Assembly: GCF_002909235.1 (NCBI RefSeq)
Contig: NZ_PHQQ01000016.1
Span: forward strand, 59,440-123,439
Reading direction: 5' to 3'
Length of the DNA: 64,000 nucleotides
DNA from: Arenibacter catalasegens
GTDB taxonomy: Bacteria > Bacteroidota > Bacteroidia > Flavobacteriales > Flavobacteriaceae
Of this stretch, positions 59,891-64,000 are shown in pieces. Made by a program: the position numbers and the translations under genes. Below the pieces are notes generated by a model that worked only from the letters and a program-made list of their open reading frames with translations, did not search any database and was not told the origin of the DNA. How positions within the stretch are numbered: the stretch's first letter is position 1; every line of letters starts with the position of its first letter.

Positions 59891-61645
59891 ATGATCAATC
59901 CTATATTAAAGAAAATTATCGTCGTTTTAGCTGGAATAATTATTTTTTTGGTAGCCAATTATTTAATGGAAAGTCTAGCTACTAAACTTGGTTATGAAAA
60001 CACTATAAATATTACTTTTCAAACGGAAGTTTTAGAGGATGATATCTTTCAAATATATTATAAAAATGAATTTGATAAAGGGTTTTCGGGTATCAAAAGC
60101 GTAAAAAAGGAAGTTACTGGAAATTCTTTTATTCAGGATGTCGAATTTGAAATACCGTTGGATTCCGTTTCGACTATTAGGCTTGATATTGGGGAAAATA
60201 GTAATCAAAAATCAATATATTATGATAATATTATTATTTCTAGATATAATGAGGAATTTCGAATAGCTAGCACGGATTTATTAGAATATTTTAATCCGAA
60301 TGGGTTTATAGACATTGACACCACAAATCAACTCTTAAAAACGAAAACTCGTAATGACCTCTGGTCGCCATATGATCCTTTTTTAACTTCTAAGAATCTT
60401 GAGGAAGTTTTTTCGGAAATGTCGAACATTTCGCAACCTAAAGGAAAATTCCATACGTATATTGCTCTCTTGTTTACATTATGTTTTCTACTGTATTTTC
60501 TAATATATTATCCAAAATATAATGGATTGGCAACCATTTCAAATGTTTATTCCTATATATTAATTTCCTGCTTTTTATTAATGCTAATGTTGCCCGCACT
60601 ATTTGTTAAAAATGAATTACAAAACACCAACAGCGAAAACAGGATATTAAGCGTCAAACCTGAACTCAACTGGGAAAGCACCCTATCTTTTCCAGCATCT
60701 TATGATAATTATTATAGTGACAATTTTGGGCTCAGGGAGAACCTCGTAAGCCTTTTAAGTTATTTAAAGGTAAAGGTATTTAATGAATCTTCCGTTCCTG
60801 ATAAAGTAATAATTGGTCAAAAAGGATGGATGTATCTCTGGGGTGATTTTTATAAAATTAAACAAGATTACACCAGAGAAAATTTACATTCTCCAACGGA
60901 ATTAAAAAAAATATTTAATAGTTGGGTGCAAACCCAAAACCAATTAAATAAGGATGGCATAAGGCATTATATAACCTTCTACCCTAATAAACACACTGTT
61001 TATCCTGAATACCTACCATACAGAATTAAATTGCTTCAGAAAGATACAGTATCTAGGGCTGACCAAATTCTTAATTATCATAAGGAAACAAATTCGAGTC
61101 TAAACATTTTAGATATTAGAAGCAAATTGATAAATGAAAAAAAAGTTAATTTTCTATATCATAAGCACGATAGCCATTGGAATGATTTCGGAGCATTTTT
61201 GGCATATCGTGAACTTATTCCATTTATATCTAATGGTTTAGAAGACATATCTCCGGTTAAAAGTAAATTGGACTATAATATTTCTATTAAAAACGAAACA
61301 GGTGGTGGGTTGTTAAAAGCACTAGGCCTCGAGGGTGATTCTGAGTTTATGGAGGAAAACCCACATTTTGAAAGTAAGGAAGTACTAATTATCCAAAACG
61401 GAAACACAAAGGGTTTCCCCGCAAGAACTATAATTGATATTAATAATAATGCCATGAATAAAACGACAGCATTATTTTTTCGTGATTCATTTACTATCGC
61501 ATTAAGACCGTTCATTTCTCAACATTTCTACAAAACAATATATATATGGGGCGGGTATGATTACGAAATTGTTAAGAAGATAAAACCTGACATTGTGGTA
61601 GAGGGCAATGTAGAAAGGTATTTTAGTAGTTATATTGTAAAGTAA
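59891..61645 (+). CDS. AlgX/AlgJ-like SGNH O-acetyltransferase with extra N-terminal membrane domain
   Basis: A 584-residue membrane-anchored protein. Transmembrane helix at about 8-26, a beta-sandwich-like extracytoplasmic segment (about 35-190), two helices (about 195-212 and 222-243), then an ALGX/ALGJ-type SGNH domain (about 260-580). The domain shows VIIGQKGWMYLWGDFYKI, ITFYPNKHTVYPEYLP, the Asp-His pair in HKHDSHWNDFG and the nucleophile-type FRDSF near 532-536. It would transfer acetyl groups delivered by the MBOAT partner 9 bp upstream to an exported glycan. The extra N-terminal domain is longer than in Pseudomonas AlgJ. Confidence 0.85.
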   Translation: MINPILKKIIVVLAGIIIFLVANYLMESLATKLGYENTINITFQTEVLEDDIFQIYYKNEFDKGFSGIKSVKKEVTGNSFIQDVEFEIPLDSVSTIRLDIGENSNQKSIYYDNIIISRYNEEFRIASTDLLEYFNPNGFIDIDTTNQLLKTKTRNDLWSPYDPFLTSKNLEEVFSEMSNISQPKGKFHTYIALLFTLCFLLYFLIYYPKYNGLATISNVYSYILISCFLLMLMLPALFVKNELQNTNSENRILSVKPELNWESTLSFPASYDNYYSDNFGLRENLVSLLSYLKVKVFNESSVPDKVIIGQKGWMYLWGDFYKIKQDYTRENLHSPTELKKIFNSWVQTQNQLNKDGIRHYITFYPNKHTVYPEYLPYRIKLLQKDTVSRADQILNYHKETNSSLNILDIRSKLINEKKVNFLYHKHDSHWNDFGAFLAYRELIPFISNGLEDISPVKSKLDYNISIKNETGGGLLKALGLEGDSEFMEENPHFESKEVLIIQNGNTKGFPARTIIDINNNAMNKTTALFFRDSFTIALRPFISQHFYKTIYIWGGYDYEIVKKIKPDIVVEGNVERYFSSYIVK

Positions 61646-61699
61646 CCACAGTTTAATTAGACAGTTTTAGTACTTGTGTTTTTTTATTAACTGTAGTGC

Positions 61700-62340
61700 G
61701 TTAAAAATTCTTCTGAATATAATTGGAGGCATTTTTTATGTTTTGGCCTACCCATTTTTAATAATATATGTTTTATGATACGGTCTGGAGCTGTGTATCC
61801 GGAAAAAGTCGGGGTCAACATATTTTGTCCTGAAGAAGGTAGTCCCAAGATTTTCCGAGCATGACTGTTTATATCGTGTCTGGTTGTTTATCAACGGAGG
61901 CGTGGGTATTATCTGCTCTGGATGGGGAAAGCCGCCTGGAAGGTAGAATTACAATGCATGGCCCCATCCCTTGGTATACATTCCCTTTGTGGAGGTATTG
62001 CCCTTTTCGGTTATCTTCCTTACCATTTTCCCGGCACGTTTTCCCGAACGGTTTATGATAGGTTTTGAAGCCAGTACGAAAGCGTGATCGGAGATATTAT
62101 GCTGTGCAAAATCTTCACAGAGAGATTGTGCCAATGTGTTTATTCCCTGCAAAATAAGATTCAACCTGTTTTTGGAGGCCCAATAGCTGTCCAGTTCGGG
62201 AAACCAGCTCCTGTGATAGTCCACCGAGAAGCGATGGTTCTACATGATTCTGAAAATACCCTAATAGTACAAGGCTATTTGAGTAGAATTTGTTGATCGG
62301 AACGCCTGTGTTTATGTGGTTGTTGAACCTCTCATATTTG
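61700..62340 (-). pseudogene. Decayed DDE transposase remnant (IS4/DDE_Tnp_1-like)
   Basis: The longest intact piece (minus strand, about 62224-61949) reads DYHRSWFPELDSYW, then a segment SKPIINRSGKRAGKMVRK, then KGNTSTKGMYTKGWGHAL, resembling the N-terminal and core part of Bacteroidota DDE transposases in which the first catalytic Asp is in VDSxPI; here LASKPI replaces it. Beyond an in-frame stop the same frame continues FYLPGGFPHPEQIIPTP, as in the family, and an upstream stop interrupts HRFSV. No start or intact catalytic triad. It fills most of the 900-bp gap between the AlgX-like gene and the GDPD gene. Family assignment is by memory of motifs, so moderate. Confidence 0.55.
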
Positions 62341-62562
62341 CATTGTAGGCAATCCTTTTTTTTTTCAGAAACGTAATAATTAATTTTCTATCTTTTAAGT
62401 CTTGTTGACGTTCATGCTTAAATGGTTTTTGAAATTATAGATACGTCACGGAATATCGATAATATTATAAAATTTGATACATTGTTTTTTCAACCCCTTA
62501 TCTGCATATTTATCATAAATTATTAGTATTTAAATATGGTTTTATTTAACGATTTATAGCAT

Positions 62563-63462
62563 ATGAATTGGATATTATCGATGGTGACATTTGTTCTGGT
62601 TGCCGTAAGGTCTTTAAAGGAATTTGGTTTATATACGATCTTTGGAAAAAGGATCTTATATTTTTACTTAATGATAATAAGCCTGTTTGTAGGTTGCGAA
62701 TATTCAGACGAGAGTAATTTTGCGCATATTGGTATTACGGCTCACAGAGGCAATTCTGCAGATTTTCCGGAGAACACTTTTCCTGCATTTATGAGCGCAC
62801 TTTCTCTTAGAGTCGATTGGATTGAGCTAGACATCCGTAAGACAAAGGACGGTCAAATTGTGGTAATTCACGACGCTACTACTGGCACCGTTGGCAACCA
62901 GAGTCTTCAGGTATCTGAGGTCACTTACGAAGAGCTGAAATCAGTCGATGTGGGACATGAATTCAGGATACGTAATAAACTCTCTTTAAAAGAATGCCCG
63001 CCTGTAAGCGTCCCTTTGCTGTCTGATATTATTCGTCTAGTAATGCAGCAAAATGAGACACGATTGTCGATTCAGCCAAAAACGAATTGTGGTAAAGAAG
63101 CCCTCGCAATAATCAAAGAATTAAAAGCCGAACCATGGGTTGGATTCAACGACGATAGTGTACTTAAAATGAAGGAAGTGAAGAATGAAGTGAATTCAAT
63201 TCCAGTGTTTTGGGATCGTCCTGCTGATACGAATATTGATGAGGATCTTAAGGTTGCCCAAATGGAAGGATTTGAATCCCTAGTAATCTACCACTATGGG
63301 ATTACAATGGAAAAGGTGGATAAGATACACGAGGCTGGACTTGAAGTTGGGGCACACACTGTAAATGAACCAGCGAGAATAAAGTTGCTTCTGGGTTTAG
63401 GTGTAGACCGATTCTACACAGATGACCCAAGGCGTCTCATGGAGCTTCTAAGGAGGAAGTAA
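62563..63462 (+). CDS. Glycerophosphodiester phosphodiesterase (GDPD) family lipoprotein, atypical
   Basis: A 299-residue protein with a hydrophobic N-terminus ending YFYLMIISLFVGC (C45 followed by EYSDES), a likely lipoprotein signal; the exact start is uncertain because the segment before it is long. The GDPD domain starts GITAHRGNSADFPENTFPA (about 57-75), with IELDIRKTKDGQIVVIHD giving two metal ligands and the catalytic His. The third family ligand, normally Glu in a LxIExK block, appears as SIQPK (Q). Ending VDRFYTDDPRRLMELL is typical. It stands alone in an accessory-looking region. Function as an active GDPD is uncertain. Confidence 0.8.
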   Translation: MNWILSMVTFVLVAVRSLKEFGLYTIFGKRILYFYLMIISLFVGCEYSDESNFAHIGITAHRGNSADFPENTFPAFMSALSLRVDWIELDIRKTKDGQIVVIHDATTGTVGNQSLQVSEVTYEELKSVDVGHEFRIRNKLSLKECPPVSVPLLSDIIRLVMQQNETRLSIQPKTNCGKEALAIIKELKAEPWVGFNDDSVLKMKEVKNEVNSIPVFWDRPADTNIDEDLKVAQMEGFESLVIYHYGITMEKVDKIHEAGLEVGAHTVNEPARIKLLLGLGVDRFYTDDPRRLMELLRRK

Positions 63463-63885
63463 TAGAAAACTATAGGATTACACCTAACCATGTATAATAT
63501 CATGTCAGGCGTTCATTTAAGCGTGATAAACAGTAATCTCGGAGGATTTAGATTTATAGTATCCTTGTAATAGCATTTATTTTTAACCTGTGAGGCCTGT
63601 TGTAGTTACTGTTCCAAGCTCGAGAGCCTATGCGGTATGGATGCCGAAGAATATCCATAATATTTCCGTTCCCATAATCCTTGCTTTTATCGTTTTGAGG
63701 AGGGAATGTTCTTTTTACTTGCAAAAACTATTTTCTAATAGGGTCGCCTTTTCCTTGGTAATCATAGCGGCCATTTGTTGACGTTGTTTTCACTTTTATC
63801 CGCACTCCCTTCCCTTTCGCATGAAATTGGTCCTTATAATGTATTTGGAGCTAAAGCTCCTGTTCTTTTTGGTAGTTGAGTATTT
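63463..63885. other. Non-coding accessory stretch
   Basis: About 420 bp with no credible gene. Short open frames on both strands lack recognisable features. It lies between the GDPD gene and the repeat array and may contain decayed mobile-element sequence. Confidence 0.4.
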
Positions 63886-63993
63886 CGGTTCGTTTTGTGC
63901 CAGTGTTATCGGTCGGGTTTGTGCCAGGCATATCGGTTCAAATTGTGCCAATTTTAGCTGAGCGCTGAATTTATAACGGTTCGATTTGTGCCA
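63886..63993. repeat. Four 17-bp repeats, probable end of an IS21-type element
   Basis: Four copies of CGGTTCGTTTTGTGCCA-like sequence start at 63886, 63910, 63934 and 63977. The first three are spaced exactly 24 bp apart and every copy ends TTGTGCCA or TTTGTGCCA. IS21-family elements carry several short repeats at each terminus, with TG/CA ends. The istA/istB genes are not in the window; they may lie beyond 64000, or this may be an isolated end. Confidence 0.6.
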
Positions 63994-64000
63994 CTGGCTT

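Noticed and set aside
61861..62296. Plus-strand open frames over the transposase remnant
   Set aside because: The recognisable protein pattern is on the opposite strand; the plus-strand products show no family features.
63590..63781. 63-codon plus-strand open frame near the right edge
   Set aside because: No family features or promoter; the opposite strand is equally open. Probably degenerate sequence.
1..64000. CRISPR arrays, rRNA genes, prophage and classical riboswitches
   Set aside because: No regularly spaced direct repeats of CRISPR size, no rRNA sequence, no phage structural genes and no recognisable riboswitch core were seen. The holin-like gene is in a YtxH operon, not a phage.

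Overview
The window is one low-GC chromosomal segment from a marine-type member of the Flavobacteriaceae (phylum Bacteroidota). The evidence is a complete sprC-sprD-sprB-sprF gliding/type IX secretion locus with two type-B secretion tails, Bacteroidota promoters of the form TAnnTTTG, families typical of the group (DUF4175, DUF4254, DUF6427-like, PorP/SprF, head-GIN DUF2807), and a near absence of Shine-Dalgarno sequences. I cannot name a genus.

Layout. 1-6 kb: GNAT acetyltransferase, rpiB, a 650-bp AT-rich divergent gap, rnr, a DUF2807 protein, a LysE-type exporter, tRNA-Cys and folB. 6-27.4 kb: the gliding locus on the minus strand, dominated by a 5086-residue SprB adhesin, with SprC and a SprD-like PorP/SPOR protein upstream and SprF downstream. 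27.6-39.2 kb: glnS, a small YtxH/holin-like envelope operon, an SPFH protein, gltX, a DUF4175 protein, ybeY and mnmG; two perfect parS sites flank mnmG. 39.7-42.7 kb: a methyltransferase, an OmpH/Skp-like protein and an iron-dependent alcohol dehydrogenase. 43-48.5 kb: an arsenosugar-type cluster (DUF2064 transferase, sodium/solute symporter, unusual metallophosphoesterase, AhpD-like protein, radical SAM ArsS) followed by a TetR regulator. 48.6-61.6 kb: envelope and exopolysaccharide genes (GT9, DUF4254, DUF6427-like, small membrane protein, purD, UDP-glucuronate decarboxylase, priming glycosyltransferase, DUF1972 glycosyltransferase, O-antigen ligase/polymerase, MBOAT and AlgX-like O-acetylation pair). 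61.7-64 kb: accessory DNA with a decayed DDE transposase, a GDPD-family protein lacking one expected metal ligand, and four 17-bp repeats that look like the end of an IS21-type element.

How the parts work together. SprB should be exported by the type IX system with SprF as its dedicated outer-membrane partner and moved along the cell surface; SprC and SprD support it. The polysaccharide genes can supply a xylose-containing, O-acetylated surface polymer: Uxs makes UDP-xylose, the PglC/WcaJ-type enzyme primes the lipid carrier, the ligase/polymerase extends or attaches the chain, and the MBOAT/AlgX pair acetylates it. The ArsS cluster would convert methylated arsenic and SAM to an arsenosugar precursor, although no arsM is present here.

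The least expected signals are: a roughly 100-bp, two-part conserved element in front of both sprB and sprC, with a partial third copy in the rpiB-rnr gap; the parS pair around mnmG; kilobase-scale internal repeats and a GC-rich patch inside sprB; and the evenly spaced repeats at the right edge. Boundaries and starts were judged by eye; no database search was possible.
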